Below the pieces are notes generated by a model. The model saw only the letters and a list, made by a program, of their open reading frames with translations, was not told the origin of the DNA and ran no database searches. DNA of 64,000 bases from Serratia ficaria (GTDB lineage Bacteria; Pseudomonadota; Gammaproteobacteria; Enterobacterales; Enterobacteriaceae), in NCBI RefSeq assembly GCF_900187015.1, contig NZ_LT906479.1, positions 2,418,001 to 2,482,000 of the forward strand, given 5' to 3'. The position numbers and the translations under genes are program-made. Shown in pieces: positions 52,815 to 62,645 of the stretch (its first letter is position 1; each line of letters begins with the position of its first letter).

Positions 52815-53954
52815 TTATTGCGGGTTCAGCGCCCGGCGGGTGCGGCCGGAGCTGAGGTAGTCGGCGATGTAATCCTGTGAGATTTCGCCGCTGTAGCGGC
52901 CTTCTTCATCGACGATCGGCATCCACGAGGTGTTGTGTTCATACAGCTTCGACAGCACCACGCGCAGGTTTTCCTCGGCTCGGGCGGTCACGCGGAAGCG
53001 GTGCAGGCTGTCGGCGCACACCCCCTGAGCGCCGCGCGCCTCGCGGCGCTTGACGAAGCCCAGCGGTTTGCCGTCCTCGTCGACCACCGTCACCGAGCGG
53101 GCATCGATATCGTCCATCAGCCCGAATGCCTGGGCCAGCGGCGTATCCTTGCGCACCGTCACCGTTTCCTGTTGGTCGGTCACATCGCCGGCCTGCACCA
53201 GCAGCAGGCGTTTCAGCGTACGGTCCTGGCCGACGAAAGAGGCGACAAACTCGTCCGCCGGCCGCGCCAGCAGCTCATCGGCGCTGGCGTTCTGCACGAT
53301 CTTGCCCTGGCGGAATACCGCGATGCGGTCGCCCAGCTTCAGCGCCTCGTCGATGTCGTGGCTGACCAGCATTACGGTTTTCTTCAGCTGGCGCTGCATG
53401 TCGAGGAACTCGTTCTGAATGGTCTCGCGGTTGATCGGGTCCACGGCGCCAAAGGGTTCGTCCATCAGCAGCACCGGCGGATCGGCCGCCAGCGCGCGGA
53501 TCACCCCGATGCGCTGTTGCTGCCCGCCGGACATCTCTTTCGGGTAGCGGTGCAGAAAGCGTTTCGGATCCAGCGCCACCATGCTCATCAGCTCTTCGGC
53601 GCGGGCGCGACAGCGTTTTTTGTCCCAGCCGAGCATGCGCGGCACCACGGTGATGTTTTCTTCGATGGTCATGTTGGGGAACAGGCCAATCTGCTGGATC
53701 ACGTAGCCGATTTTGCGGCGCAGGCTGACGGTATCCAGCCCGCTGGTGTCTTCGCCGTTGATCAGGATGGTGCCGCTGGTGGGGGCGATCAGTCGGTTGA
53801 TCATTTTCAACGTGGTGGTTTTGCCGCAGCCGGAAGGGCCGAGCAGCACGCACATTTCGCCTTCCGGCACTTCCAGGCTGACGTTGTCGACGGCGTTGAA
53901 GGTTTTGCCGTTCTTCTGCATAAACTGTTTGGTCAGATTTTCTAATTTAATCAT
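52815..53954 (-). CDS. osmV: Osmoprotectant ABC transporter, ATP-binding protein OsmV
   Basis: The ATPase of an OpuC/OsmU-type importer of glycine betaine-like osmoprotectants. The 379 residues comprise an ABC domain (Walker A LLGPSGCGKTTTLK, signature MSGGQQQRIGVIRAL, Walker B VLLMDEPFGAVD, H-loop LVSHDIDE) and a C-terminal CBS pair (about 255-370), which in OpuA-type ATPases senses ionic strength. The ATG at 53954 overlaps the osmW stop by one base (TAATG). A longer upstream frame is a shadow of the permease gene. Location next to clcB is as in Salmonella. Confidence 0.93.
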   Translation of the reverse strand: MIKLENLTKQFMQKNGKTFNAVDNVSLEVPEGEMCVLLGPSGCGKTTTLKMINRLIAPTSGTILINGEDTSGLDTVSLRRKIGYVIQQIGLFPNMTIEENITVVPRMLGWDKKRCRARAEELMSMVALDPKRFLHRYPKEMSGGQQQRIGVIRALAADPPVLLMDEPFGAVDPINRETIQNEFLDMQRQLKKTVMLVSHDIDEALKLGDRIAVFRQGKIVQNASADELLARPADEFVASFVGQDRTLKRLLLVQAGDVTDQQETVTVRKDTPLAQAFGLMDDIDARSVTVVDEDGKPLGFVKRREARGAQGVCADSLHRFRVTARAEENLRVVLSKLYEHNTSWMPIVDEEGRYSGEISQDYIADYLSSGRTRRALNPQ

Positions 53955-54601
53955 TATCGAATCCCCTTGGGCGTAAGCGCAATTTGCAAGCGGTGCAACA
54001 ACCAGTCGAGGACGATAGCCAACAGGCTGATCATCACCGCGCCGGTAATCAATTGGCGGATATCGCTGCTGCTGATGCCGTTGAGCAGCAGCAGGCCGAG
54101 GCCGCCGGCGCCGATCACCGCGGCTATCGCCATCACCCCGATGTTCATCACCACCGCGGTGCGAATGCCGCCGAAAATCACCGGCAGCGCCACCGGAATT
54201 TCCACCCAGCGCAGGCGCTGCCAGAAGGTCATGCCGATGCCGCGGCCGGCTTCGCGCAGCCCGCCGGGCAGGTTGTCGAGCGCGGTGTGGGTATTGCGCA
54301 CGATCGGCAGCAGCGAATACAGGAACACCGCGGTGATCGCCGGTACGTAACCGATACCGTGGCCGACCAGCGAGAACAGCGGGATCATCAACCCGAACAG
54401 GGCGATGGACGGAATGGTCAGTACGATGGTGGCCAGGCTGAGCACCGGCGTGGCCAGCCACTTGTGGCGCACGATCAGGATGCCGAGCGGCACGCCGATC
54501 AGGATCGCCATGCCGACGGCGACGCCGACCAGCAGCAGGTGTTCAAGCGTCAGACCGCCGACGTAGGCCCAGTTTTGCCAGGCGTAGATTAAGGTATCCA
54601 T
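53954..54601 (-). CDS. osmW: Osmoprotectant ABC transporter, permease OsmW
   Basis: A 215-residue BPD-type membrane permease with about five helices. The ATPase-contact loop EAGRGIGMTFWQRLRWVEIP is visible, along with VLTIPSIALFGLMIPL. It starts eight bases after osmX and couples to osmV by a one-base overlap. With OsmY it forms the channel of the importer. Confidence 0.92.
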   Translation of the reverse strand: MDTLIYAWQNWAYVGGLTLEHLLLVGVAVGMAILIGVPLGILIVRHKWLATPVLSLATIVLTIPSIALFGLMIPLFSLVGHGIGYVPAITAVFLYSLLPIVRNTHTALDNLPGGLREAGRGIGMTFWQRLRWVEIPVALPVIFGGIRTAVVMNIGVMAIAAVIGAGGLGLLLLNGISSSDIRQLITGAVMISLLAIVLDWLLHRLQIALTPKGIR

Positions 54602-54609
54602 CGTGCCTC

Positions 54610-55518
54610 CTAGATTAGGCCGCGCTGCTTCAGGAACGCGTCGGCGACCTGTTGCGGCGTCTGATATTCAATATCGACTTTGGCGTTGAGCTCGGTAATA
54701 ACCTGATTATTGAACTGTTTGGACAAGGTGTTCAGCGCCTGCTCAAGCCCCGGGGTGTTTTTCAGCACCTCGGCGCGCACCACCGGGGTGACGGCGTAGC
54801 TGGGGAAATAGCCCTTGTCGTCTTCCAGCACCTGCAGATCGAAGCCCTTGACCCGGCCGTCGGTGGTGTACACCAACCCGGCGTCGACGAAGCCGTCGCG
54901 GATGGCGTTGTACACCAGCCCCGGATCCATTTGGCGGATCTGCGGGCGGTCCAGCGGCATGTTGTACAGCTGCTGCATCGGTTTCAGGCCGTCGGAACGG
55001 CCGGCGAACTCCAGGTCCAGACCCAGCATCCAGTTATGTTTCGGATCGGTGCGCCGCACCTGCTCCACCTTGGCGACCAGCTGGGACAGGGTGCGGATCT
55101 GCTCTTTCTCGGCGCGTTTGCGCTGCATGGCGAAGGCGTAGGTATTGTTCATGTCCGCCGGCTGCAGCCACACCAGGCCGAGTTTGGCGTCGAGCTTTTT
55201 CACCGTGTCGTAGGTTTCCTGTGCCGACATGCGCTTATTGATGTGGTTGAAGATGATCAACGAGGTGCCGGTGTATTCCCACGTCATGTCGATCTGTTTG
55301 TTGATCATTGCATTGCGGGTGATTACCGTCGCCAGGTTGGTTTTGGGCTGTACCTGGAAGCCCTTGGCCTGCAGATATTGCACGGTAATGGCCGACAGAA
55401 TGCGCTGCTCGGTAAAGTTCTTGCTGGCCAGGGTCAGCGGGGCGGCCCAGCCGCCGGCGCTGACGAGCAGCAGGGAGAGCAGCAGCGCGTTCCGGGTTCG
55501 TAGCAACCATGTCGCCAT
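54610..55518 (-). CDS. osmX: Osmoprotectant ABC transporter, substrate-binding protein OsmX
   Basis: A 302-residue periplasmic binding protein of the OpuAC/OsmX type. The signal peptide is [20 protein letters not shown] with cleavage near [11 protein letters not shown]; the mature protein opens [20 protein letters not shown], and [10 protein letters not shown] and [20 protein letters not shown] are family ligand blocks. The ATG at 55518 follows AGGAG; an upstream frame overlapping osmY is rejected. In related proteins the ligand is glycine betaine or choline-O-sulfate. Confidence 0.93.
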   Translation of the reverse strand: MATWLLRTRNALLLSLLLVSAGGWAAPLTLASKNFTEQRILSAITVQYLQAKGFQVQPKTNLATVITRNAMINKQIDMTWEYTGTSLIIFNHINKRMSAQETYDTVKKLDAKLGLVWLQPADMNNTYAFAMQRKRAEKEQIRTLSQLVAKVEQVRRTDPKHNWMLGLDLEFAGRSDGLKPMQQLYNMPLDRPQIRQMDPGLVYNAIRDGFVDAGLVYTTDGRVKGFDLQVLEDDKGYFPSYAVTPVVRAEVLKNTPGLEQALNTLSKQFNNQVITELNAKVDIEYQTPQQVADAFLKQRGLI

Positions 55519-55532
55519 AGCGTTTTCTCCTG

Positions 55533-56249
55533 TCAGGATGCGGTGTGCGGGCTGAGCCAGCGGCCCAGGCCGGCGAGCGCCAGATCGAGCAGCAGCGCGA
55601 TCAGCGCGGTGGCGGCGGCCCCGAGGATCAGGGTGGGGAAATCGTTCAGGTAGATGCCCGGGAAGATCAGCTCGCCGTAGCTGCTGGCGCCGATCAGGAA
55701 GGCCAGCGGCGCGGTGCCGACGTTGATCGCCATCGCGATGCGCACCCCGGATAAAATCACCGGCAGCGCGTTGGGCAGCTCTACCTGACGCAGGCGTTGG
55801 CCGGCGGTCATGCCGATGCCGTTGGCCGCCTCGATCAGCGCCGGCGGCACCGAGCACAGCCCGGAGTAGGTGTTGCGCACGATCGGCAGCAGCGAGGCCA
55901 GGAACAGCGCCACGATCGCCGGCTTGTCGCCGATGCCGATGATCACCATCGCCAACGCCAGCACCGCCAGCGGCGGCAGGGTGTTGCCGACGTTGAAAAC
56001 CTGCATCACGTATTCGGCCCAGCGGCGGGCGAACGGGCGGCTCAGCAGAATGCCGCTGGGGATGCCGACCAGCAGCGACAGCAGCATCGAACAGCCGACC
56101 AAAAACATATGCTGCTTGCCGAGATACGCCAAATCTTCCTGGCGCCCCTTGATGGTGTCCCAGCCAATGCCGTACACCAGCAGGGCGATGACGGCGATAA
56201 ACAGCAGGCCGCCGAGGGCCAGGCGCTGGTATTGCGCTGACTTTTGCAT
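55533..56249 (-). CDS. Osmoprotectant ABC transporter, permease OsmY (OsmU system)
   Basis: A 238-residue permease with about six helices, first gene of the operon. Blocks are [20 protein letters not shown] and the coupling loop [20 protein letters not shown]. The ATG at 56249 follows GGAGG; a longer frame to 56414 has no support. The Salmonella name osmY for this subunit clashes with the unrelated E. coli periplasmic OsmY, so I give no symbol. The four genes osmY-X-W-V are tightly packed (gaps of 14 and 8 bases and a one-base overlap). Confidence 0.92.
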   Translation of the reverse strand: MQKSAQYQRLALGGLLFIAVIALLVYGIGWDTIKGRQEDLAYLGKQHMFLVGCSMLLSLLVGIPSGILLSRPFARRWAEYVMQVFNVGNTLPPLAVLALAMVIIGIGDKPAIVALFLASLLPIVRNTYSGLCSVPPALIEAANGIGMTAGQRLRQVELPNALPVILSGVRIAMAINVGTAPLAFLIGASSYGELIFPGIYLNDFPTLILGAAATALIALLLDLALAGLGRWLSPHTAS

Positions 56250-56758
56250 GATGTTGCGTCCTCCGTTATGCGGAAGGCCGACGGCGCGGCGCGGTTCCAC
56301 TCTGATTGTTACCCACTGCCGCGGACGGCGTGGCGGTACAAAACGGGCGTTTCGCATGAGGTTGCGATATCGAGCGAAGGGGCGTTCGGCATGGCATGCT
56401 GAACGGTGGCTCAATACGTGAATTTATCAGCATAAGATGCTGACAATTAAATTTCGGAAAGCACGAAGCGCAATGGCCGCGGCTAGGAAAAGGTATAGCA
56501 TCCTGCGGTTTTGCATGACAAGTTTCATGAGCAAAATCAGGTGATTGAGCGGGCGTTTATTTTCGTCTCAGGCCGCATCAGCGCTGGGGCGAGGGCGAAT
56601 TGAAAAAATTTCGCCTCCTGTGCGTTACGCCGTAACTATCGGTTCAAATGGTGCGTTTTTCGTCAATAAAAACAGAGAAGTGGACGTCGGTAACGGCGCG
56701 CTTGCGCCGCGCTGGTATAAACTGGTGAAAACAAAAGCCGGAATCGAATCGCAACGCC
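56250..56758. other. Long divergent intergenic region between osmYXWV and an MFS gene
   Basis: About 510 bases hold the promoters of the osmoprotectant operon (leftward) and the DHA2 exporter (rightward). Small reading frames here are shadows. I see no clear operator; the segment 56400-56540 is relatively AT-rich and is the likeliest promoter zone. No regulator gene lies here. Confidence 0.5.
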
Positions 56759-58249
56759 ATGACAACTCACGCTTCATCTGCAGCCATCGCCCACCGTCCG
56801 CTGATCCTCATCGCCTGCATGCTGGCGATGTTCATGTCCGCTATCGAGGCCACCATCGTCGCCACCGCCATGCCGACCATCATCGGCGATCTCGGCGGCT
56901 TCTCGCTGCTGGGGTGGGTGTTTGCGGTTTATTTGCTGTCGCAGGCGATCACCATTCCCATCTATGGGCGGCTGGCCGATCTCTATGGCCGCAAGCGGGT
57001 GTTTTTCTTCGGCGCATCGCTGTTTCTGCTGGGATCGGTGCTGTGCGGCTTCGCGCCTGACATGTATTGGCTGATCGGCTTCCGCTTGCTGCAGGGGCTG
57101 GGCGCCGGCGCCATCATGCCGATCGCCTCCACCATTATCGGCGATATCTACAGCGCCACCGAGCGGCCGAAGGTGATGGGCTACCTGTCCAGCGTATGGG
57201 GCGTATCGGCGATCGCCGGGCCGCTGCTGGGCGCGTTTATCGTGCAACATCTGCCCTGGGCGCTGGTGTTCTGGGTCAATCTGCCGATCGGCCTGCTGGC
57301 GATGTTTTTCCTGTGGCGTTTTCTGCCCTCGCATCAGCAGCTGCGCAAACACGCGCTGGATATGGCGGGCACCGCCTGGCTGACCCTGTTCGTCTCGACG
57401 TTGCTGCTGGCGCTGCTGCAGGTGGAAACCTTCGGCTGGTGGGTGGTGCCGCTGCTGGCGCTGTCGGCCGCCGCCCTGGCGTTGCTGATCCGTCAGGAAC
57501 GCCGCACCCCGGAGCCGCTGTTCCCGCTGGCGCTGTGGCAAAGCCGGGTGATCGTCGCCGGCAACATCGGCGGTCTGGTCATCGGCGCGGCGATGATGGG
57601 CATCAGCGCCTTTCTGCCGACCTTTATTCAGGGCGTGATGGGCGGCACGCCGCTGGAAGCGGGCACCACGCTGGCGCTGATGTCGATAGGCTGGCCGCTG
57701 GCCAGCACGCTGAGCGGCCGCCTGATGCTGTTGACCTCTTATCGCACCACCGCCTTGCTGGGCGCGCTGCTGCTGTTGGCCGGCGGGCTGATCCTGCTGA
57801 TGCTGCAGCCGCACGGCGGGCTGCTGTGGGGGCGGGTGGCGGCCTTTATGGTCGGCGCCGGCATGGGGTTATGCAACACCACCTTTTTGGTTTCGGTGCA
57901 AAACGCGGCGCATTACAGCATCCGCGGCATCGCCACCGCCTGCACGGTGTTTACCCGCATGATGGGGTCGGCCATCGGCACCGCCATTTTAGGCGCCACG
58001 CTGAACGTCAATCTGCAGCTGCGGCTGCCGCAAATCGCCGATCCGGTGCAGCAGCTGATGGAGCCGGCGACGCGTCGCGCCATGGCGCCGGACATGCTGG
58101 CCCACCTGACGCAGCAGGTGGCGGCTTCGCTGCACTGGGTATTTCTGGCGTCGGCGTTGGTTTCGCTGTTGGCGCTGGCGGCGGCGATGCTGATCCCGGC
58201 GCGCTGCAGGCCGCAGGGCGAAGGCGAAGAGGCGGAACAACAGGCCTGA
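56759..58249 (+). CDS. DHA2-family (14-helix) MFS drug exporter
   Basis: A 496-residue proton-driven exporter of the EmrB/QacA type with about 14 helices. The A-motif GRLADLYGRKRVFFFG follows helix 2 and the antiporter C-motif region SSVWGVSAIAGPLLGAFIV is in helix 5; the helix-1 acidic residue SAIEATIVATAMPTI is present. The ATG at 56759 has only a weak ribosome-binding site. Substrate unknown. No EmrA-like adaptor is beside it, so it probably works alone in the inner membrane. Confidence 0.87.
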   Translation: MTTHASSAAIAHRPLILIACMLAMFMSAIEATIVATAMPTIIGDLGGFSLLGWVFAVYLLSQAITIPIYGRLADLYGRKRVFFFGASLFLLGSVLCGFAPDMYWLIGFRLLQGLGAGAIMPIASTIIGDIYSATERPKVMGYLSSVWGVSAIAGPLLGAFIVQHLPWALVFWVNLPIGLLAMFFLWRFLPSHQQLRKHALDMAGTAWLTLFVSTLLLALLQVETFGWWVVPLLALSAAALALLIRQERRTPEPLFPLALWQSRVIVAGNIGGLVIGAAMMGISAFLPTFIQGVMGGTPLEAGTTLALMSIGWPLASTLSGRLMLLTSYRTTALLGALLLLAGGLILLMLQPHGGLLWGRVAAFMVGAGMGLCNTTFLVSVQNAAHYSIRGIATACTVFTRMMGSAIGTAILGATLNVNLQLRLPQIADPVQQLMEPATRRAMAPDMLAHLTQQVAASLHWVFLASALVSLLALAAAMLIPARCRPQGEGEEAEQQA

Positions 58250-58256
58250 GGGAGAG

Positions 58257-58279
58257 AGGGCGCAACGCTGGTGCGCCCT
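58257..58279. terminator. Stem-loop between the MFS gene and ynfD
   Basis: AGGGCGCA and TGCGCCCT form an 8-base stem with a 7-base loop between convergent stop codons. Confidence 0.5.
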
Positions 58280-58289
58280 GAGGTCGCTG

Positions 58290-58589
58290 TTACTGCGGGT
58301 TTGGGGTGTCCTGGCTGGTGCCGGTCTGCGCCGCGTCACCGCTGTCATCCCCGTTGTTCAAACGGGTGTAGACGATCTTCTGAGTGTCGTTTTCGCAATG
58401 GCCAACCACCTGGCCGCCGGCCTGATCGGCCTGATCGTTAGGCACGATGTCCAGCTTGAAGCCGGATTCGGGTACGCCGTTATTGACGATTTTTTGCGAA
58501 ATTTCCGCCTTCACGCTTTCGCAAGACGCCAGGGCCGCCAGCGGCGCACCGGCCAGCAGCAGTGCAGCTAATACAAGCGTTTTTTTCAT
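58290..58589 (-). CDS. ynfD: DUF1161 periplasmic protein YnfD
   Basis: A 99-residue secreted protein: signal peptide MKKTLVLAALLLAGAPLAAL, then the DUF1161 core SCESVKAEISQKIVNNGVPE and QVVGHCENDTQKIVYTR with two conserved cysteines likely forming a disulfide. The tail is Gly/Asp/Thr-rich. Function is unknown. Tandem ATG codons at 58592 and 58589 follow AAGGA; I use the second. E. coli ynfD and ynfB lie in the same region. Confidence 0.82.
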   Translation of the reverse strand: MKKTLVLAALLLAGAPLAALASCESVKAEISQKIVNNGVPESGFKLDIVPNDQADQAGGQVVGHCENDTQKIVYTRLNNGDDSGDAAQTGTSQDTPNPQ

Positions 58590-58678
58590 CATGTCGTCCT
58601 TATTTGACAATGAACTTCCTCTATCAGCATAGCAGCAACGGCCGCCGAGTTTAACGCTCGCGGCCGGCCGCCGGCGGA

Positions 58679-59044
58679 TTAAGGATTAATCCGACGCCCG
58701 GTTTGGCGATCCAGACATTTGCGGGTACCCGGCTCCCAATAGGCATTGACGTTGGAACTGTCGTTGCAGCGATCTTCGTCGTCGGCCGCGCGGTCGACCT
58801 TGTCGAACTCTTTCTCCACGCGGGTGTTAACCTTGTGGCGCAGGGATTTGGTATCATTCCACTGCTCTTTGCTCTGCCGCGCTTCTTCCGTGCTCATCGC
58901 GCCGTTTTTGCCGTCGACGGTGACGCAGGTGCTGCCCTGGGTGCAGGTGGCGGCCAGCGCCGGGGCCTGCCAGGCGCCGATCAGCGCCAGCAGGGCGATC
59001 GGCAGCATGCCGCGCAGCAGTCGTTGGGTCGAAAGTGTTTTCAT
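58679..59044 (-). CDS. ynfB: DUF1283 periplasmic protein YnfB
   Basis: A 121-residue exported protein close to E. coli YnfB (113). After a signal peptide (about residues 1-31, ending PALAA) the DUF1283 core is clear: [37 protein letters not shown] and [14 protein letters not shown]. Function unknown. The ATG at 59044 follows AAGGA. It is divergent from ynfA as a neighbour, the pair being adjacent in E. coli too. Confidence 0.9.
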   Translation of the reverse strand: MKTLSTQRLLRGMLPIALLALIGAWQAPALAATCTQGSTCVTVDGKNGAMSTEEARQSKEQWNDTKSLRHKVNTRVEKEFDKVDRAADDEDRCNDSSNVNAYWEPGTRKCLDRQTGRRINP

Positions 59045-59193
59045 CGTTTCATCCTTATAAGTTAGTGTGGCCTGATGATGGCGACACCGGCGTTACCTCG
59101 CCCGCAGGCGTACTGGACAATATACCACCGTGCCTTTGGGCTGCACCAGTTAAGCGCCGTTTCGTTTAATTTACCGAGAGAAAACCGTTCCCG

Positions 59194-59520
59194 ATGTTAA
59201 AAACCACGCTGCTGTTTTTCGCTACCGCTCTGGCCGAAATAGTCGGCTGTTTCTTGCCCTACCTGTGGTTGAAGAAGGGCGCCGGCGCCTGGCTGCTGCT
59301 GCCGGCGGCGGCCAGCCTGATGCTGTTCGTCTGGCTGTTGACCCTGCATCCGGCGGCCAGCGGGCGCGTCTATGCGGCCTATGGCGGCGTGTACGTGGCG
59401 ACGGCGTTGCTGTGGCTGCGGGTGGTGGACGGGGTGAAGCTGTCGGCGCTGGACTGGCTCGGCGCCGGGGTGGCGCTGGCGGGGATGCTGATTATCGTTG
59501 CCGGCTGGCGCGCCGCCTGA
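59194..59520 (+). CDS. ynfA: UPF0060 small membrane protein YnfA
   Basis: A 108-residue four-helix inner-membrane protein of the YnfA family (UPF0060), distantly related to small multidrug resistance (SMR) exporters. It matches E. coli YnfA (108): [19 protein letters not shown] with the family glutamate in helix 1, [19 protein letters not shown], and [17 protein letters not shown]. Work in Shigella links YnfA to drug efflux. The gene is single and convergent with ydfG. Confidence 0.93.
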   Translation: MLKTTLLFFATALAEIVGCFLPYLWLKKGAGAWLLLPAAASLMLFVWLLTLHPAASGRVYAAYGGVYVATALLWLRVVDGVKLSALDWLGAGVALAGMLIIVAGWRAA

Positions 59521-59526
59521 GCCAAG

Positions 59527-59548
59527 GCGGCGGGGTCGCCCCCGCCGC
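59527..59548. terminator. Stem-loop between ynfA and ydfG
   Basis: GCGGCGGGG and CCCCGCCGC pair around a 4-base loop in the 34 bases between the convergent stops. Confidence 0.5.
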
Positions 59549-59554
59549 ACGGGA

Positions 59555-60304
59555 TCAGGACTCGCGGTGAATGCTCAAGCCGGCGAACGACTGGCTGACC
59601 GGCATCATTTCCAGCGTGTTGATGTTGACGCGCGCCGGCAGGGTCGCCACCCAGAATACCGACTCGGCGATATCCTCCGGCGTCAGCGCGTCCGCGCCTT
59701 CGTAGGTCTTGCCGACCTTGCCGCCGTCGCCCTTGAAGCGCACGTTGGAGAACTCGGTGCCGCCCACCAGGCCCGGCTCGATGTCGGTCACGCGGATGCG
59801 CGTGCCGTGCAGGTCGGCGCGCAGGCCGAGGCTGAACTGCTTGACGAACGCCTTGGTGGCGCCGTAAACGTTGCCGCCGGCGTACGGCCAGTTGGCGGCG
59901 GTGGAGCCGATGTTGATCACGTGGCCGAGATTGCGTTCCACCATGGCGGGCAGCAGGGCGCGGGTCATGTTCACCAGCCCTTTGGTGTTGGTGTCTATCA
60001 TGGTTTCCCAGTCGTCGGCGTTGGCCTTGTGCGCCGGTTCCAGCCCCAGCGCCAACCCGGCGTTGTTGACCAGCACGTCGATCTGGCGCAGCGCGGCCGG
60101 CAGCGCCTCAATCGCTTGCTGAATGGCGGCGCGGTTGCGCACGTCCAGCCGCACGATATGCAGCGCTTCGCCCAGCTCATCCTGCAACGCCTCCAAACGT
60201 TCGATACGGCGGCCGGCGGCAATGACCTGGTGGCCTTCATGAATGAAACGGCGCGCGATAGCTTCGCCGAAACCGGAGGTGGCGCCGGTGACAAAAATGA
60301 TCAT
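59555..60304 (-). CDS. ydfG: NADP-dependent 3-hydroxy acid / serine dehydrogenase YdfG
   Basis: A 249-residue short-chain dehydrogenase (E. coli YdfG 248), which oxidises L-allo-threonine and related 3-hydroxy acids and reduces malonic semialdehyde. It has the nucleotide loop VTGATSGFGEAIARRF, NNAGLALG, the catalytic Ser/Tyr/Lys set in NIGSTAANWPYAGGNVYGAT (Ser and Tyr) with YGATKAF (Lys), and EPGLVGGTEFSNVRF. The ATG at 60304 follows GAGGA; the longer frame to 60319 is not needed. Confidence 0.94.
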   Translation of the reverse strand: MIIFVTGATSGFGEAIARRFIHEGHQVIAAGRRIERLEALQDELGEALHIVRLDVRNRAAIQQAIEALPAALRQIDVLVNNAGLALGLEPAHKANADDWETMIDTNTKGLVNMTRALLPAMVERNLGHVINIGSTAANWPYAGGNVYGATKAFVKQFSLGLRADLHGTRIRVTDIEPGLVGGTEFSNVRFKGDGGKVGKTYEGADALTPEDIAESVFWVATLPARVNINTLEMMPVSQSFAGLSIHRES

Positions 60305-60403
60305 GTTGCTGTTCCTCAACTGTTTTTACCCTACATCCGCATATCATTAGCATAAACCCACACGCAGTGGCAGCGGTTATCGCGGCGGAAAGAGAAAAAG
60401 GCG

Positions 60404-60428
60404 AAAACCGGGCCGGCGAAGCGGCCCG
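60404..60428 (-). terminator. Terminator-like stem-loop after the GNAT gene
   Basis: On the minus strand CGGGCC and GGCCCG pair around GCTTCGCC and are followed by GTTTT, 12 bases past the GNAT stop. Confidence 0.6.
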
Positions 60429-60439
60429 TTAGCGGGGGG

Positions 60440-60961
60440 TTACAGCTGTGGGGGCAGGTGGTACACCACGCAGTCGTACTTGATGTTTTCGCGGCGGCCG
60501 GCGACGACGCCGCCCAAAGACTCCGCGATGCGCCGGCTGGGGGCATTCTGCTCGGCCACCGGATAGAGGAAATGCTGCGGCCGGTAGCGTTCGCTGGCCC
60601 ACAGGGCCATCGCCTGCACGATTTCCCGGCCATAGCCCTGGCCATGCAGGCTTTCTTTCACCCAGATGCCCAGCTCCGGCGTAGCGCTGTGCAGATTGTG
60701 CACGCCGCCCATGCCGACGAACCCTTTGCCGTCGCGCAGGCGGGCGATAAACATCGCTTCCTCGCCTTCGCGGATCAGCGGCAGCCAACCTTGCCAGACG
60801 TTGGCGAACGCTTCCGGCGACTCTTCCGGCTCAAAATTCATAAAGCGCGTCAACGTAGGGGTAATCGCCTGGTAAACATCGTCGGCGTCTGCTGCGGTGA
60901 AAGGGGCAATCAACAAACGGTCGGTGTCAACGCGGCACTGAGAAAGGTCACTGTGATTCAT
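60440..60961 (-). CDS. GNAT N-acetyltransferase (RimJ/RimL-like)
   Basis: A 173-residue GNAT acetyltransferase of the Acetyltransf_3 group. The N-terminus RVDTDRLLIAPFTAADADDV and the acetyl-CoA loop ESLHGQGYGREIVQAMALWA (Q/R-x-x-G-x-G/A) are visible, then PVAEQNAPSRRIAESLGG, which is typical of RimJ/RimL-like enzymes. The substrate could be a protein N-terminus or a small molecule and cannot be told from sequence. Confidence 0.85.
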   Translation of the reverse strand: MNHSDLSQCRVDTDRLLIAPFTAADADDVYQAITPTLTRFMNFEPEESPEAFANVWQGWLPLIREGEEAMFIARLRDGKGFVGMGGVHNLHSATPELGIWVKESLHGQGYGREIVQAMALWASERYRPQHFLYPVAEQNAPSRRIAESLGGVVAGRRENIKYDCVVYHLPPQL

Positions 60962-60994
60962 TATTATTACCTCGCTTTTCAGGCCTGAAACGGC

Positions 60995-61025
60995 AAAAAT
61001 CCGCCCCCGGAAAAATGAGGCGGAT
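60995..61025 (-). terminator. Terminator of the second DHA2 exporter gene
   Basis: On the minus strand ATCCGCC and GGCGGAT pair around a 13-base loop and are followed by TTTTTGCC, 35 bases beyond the stop at 61060. Confidence 0.65.
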
Positions 61026-61059
61026 CGTCGATACTACGTGGATTGGCGGCAGATGCGAC

Positions 61060-62508
61060 TTATTTTTGCTGCAGGGGCGGCGACGCATTGCCGCGCTGCG
61101 CCGGCGTAGCGGTTTTTTTCCGGCGGATTTCACTGCCGGCGTCGCGGTTGAGCGTAAAGCTGTCCACCACCGCCAGCAGGGCGACGACGCCGATCGCCAC
61201 GAACGCCAGCTGGAAATCGGCCAGCGGCACGGCGGCGCTGCGGCCGGGAAACAGCATCTCCGCCAGCCGCAGCGCCAGCGCGCCGATGGCGATGCTCAGG
61301 CCGCCGCCCAGCTGCTGCGCCATATTGAACAGCGTGTTGGCGCCGTTCATCCGCGGCTGCGGCACTTCGGAAAATGCCAGGGTATTGAGGGCGGTAAACT
61401 GCATCGAACGCGTCAGGCCGCTGACGAACAACAGCGCCAGAATCAGCCAGGTCGGGGTCTGCGGCGTCAGCAAGGCGCAGGCGAAAATGGTGGCGGCATT
61501 CAGCAGCCCGTTGCCCACCAGGATGGTGCGGAACGGGAAGCGGAACAGCACCGCGGAGGTAAAGGGTTTCATCGCCAGATTGCCGGCAAACACCGCCAGT
61601 ACCAGCAGCCCGGCATCGAAGGCGTTGAGGCCGAACGCCAGCTGGAACATCAGCGGCAGCAGGAAGGGCACCGCGCCGATGGCGATGCGGAACAGCGTGC
61701 CGCCCCATATGGTGACGGCGTAACTTTTTATGCGCATCGCCCACAGCTCGACCAGCGGGTGCGGGCTGCGTTTGGCGTGACGCACCGCCAACAGGCCCAG
61801 CGCCAGGCTGCCGCCGACGCACAGCACCGGCACCAGCCAGGAAAGCTGCGGATGGCTGATCAGATCCAGCCCGAACATCAGGCCGAAACAGGCGACGCCG
61901 GTCAACACAAAGCCGGGGATATCGAACGGCGCGCTCTGCTGCGCGGTTTCGCGCGGGATCAGCCTTCCTGCCAGGATCAGCGCGACCACCCCGAGCGGCA
62001 CGTTGAGGATGAAGATCCAATGCCAGGAGGCGTAGGTGGTAATGAAGCCGCCGACCGGCGGGCCGAGGATCGGCGCCACCAGCGCCGGCCAGGTGATGGT
62101 GGCGATGGCCTTGATCAGATCCTGCTTGGCGGCGTTGCGCAGCACGATCAGTCGCCCGACCGGCACCATCAGCGCCCCGGCGATCCCCTGCAGGATGCGC
62201 GCGGCGGTGAACAGCGGCAGGCTGGGGCTGAGGGCGCACAGGACCGAGGCGAGGGTGAAGATGGCCACCGCGACGGAAAACACCGTGCGGGCGCCGAAGC
62301 GGTTGGCGATCCAGCCGCTGGCCGGAATGAACACCGTCAGCGCCAAAATATAGGCGGTGATGCCGATATTCATGTCTACCGGCTGCACGCCGAACGAAGC
62401 CGCCATCTGCGGCATGGCGGTGACGATCACCGTGCCGTCGAGGTTTTCCATAAACATGGCGCCGGCCACCAGCAGCGGCAGCGCGCTGGCGCGGGAAAAC
62501 ACGCTCAT
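61060..62508 (-). CDS. DHA2-family MFS drug exporter
   Basis: A 482-residue 14-helix MFS exporter of the EmrB/QacA group. Helix 1 has ENLDGTVIVTAMPQMAASFG, the A-motif region is PASGWIANRFGARTVFS, and the C-motif is WPALVAPILGPPVGGFI. The ATG at 62508 gives MSVFSRASALPLL; a TTG 20 codons upstream is less likely. The tail is basic and Ala/Gln-rich. Substrate unknown. It is the second such exporter in this 64 kb but is not a close copy of the one at 56759. Confidence 0.87.
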   Translation of the reverse strand: MSVFSRASALPLLVAGAMFMENLDGTVIVTAMPQMAASFGVQPVDMNIGITAYILALTVFIPASGWIANRFGARTVFSVAVAIFTLASVLCALSPSLPLFTAARILQGIAGALMVPVGRLIVLRNAAKQDLIKAIATITWPALVAPILGPPVGGFITTYASWHWIFILNVPLGVVALILAGRLIPRETAQQSAPFDIPGFVLTGVACFGLMFGLDLISHPQLSWLVPVLCVGGSLALGLLAVRHAKRSPHPLVELWAMRIKSYAVTIWGGTLFRIAIGAVPFLLPLMFQLAFGLNAFDAGLLVLAVFAGNLAMKPFTSAVLFRFPFRTILVGNGLLNAATIFACALLTPQTPTWLILALLFVSGLTRSMQFTALNTLAFSEVPQPRMNGANTLFNMAQQLGGGLSIAIGALALRLAEMLFPGRSAAVPLADFQLAFVAIGVVALLAVVDSFTLNRDAGSEIRRKKTATPAQRGNASPPLQQK

Positions 62509-62645
62509 AACGGCACGCTCGTGGCGGAACGCAGGCAAATTGCAGGCATAAAAGAAATCCCGTTTCAAAAAAGCTGACGCCGGAGGAGTTTTCGAGCATA
62601 GCGCATCGGCGACGGGTTAAAAAGATGTTAATCAAGTGATAATTG

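Noticed and set aside
52815..54461. 548-codon frame suggesting a permease-ATPase fusion
   Set aside because: The upstream part is an out-of-frame reading of osmW; osmV starts at 53954 with a one-base overlap.
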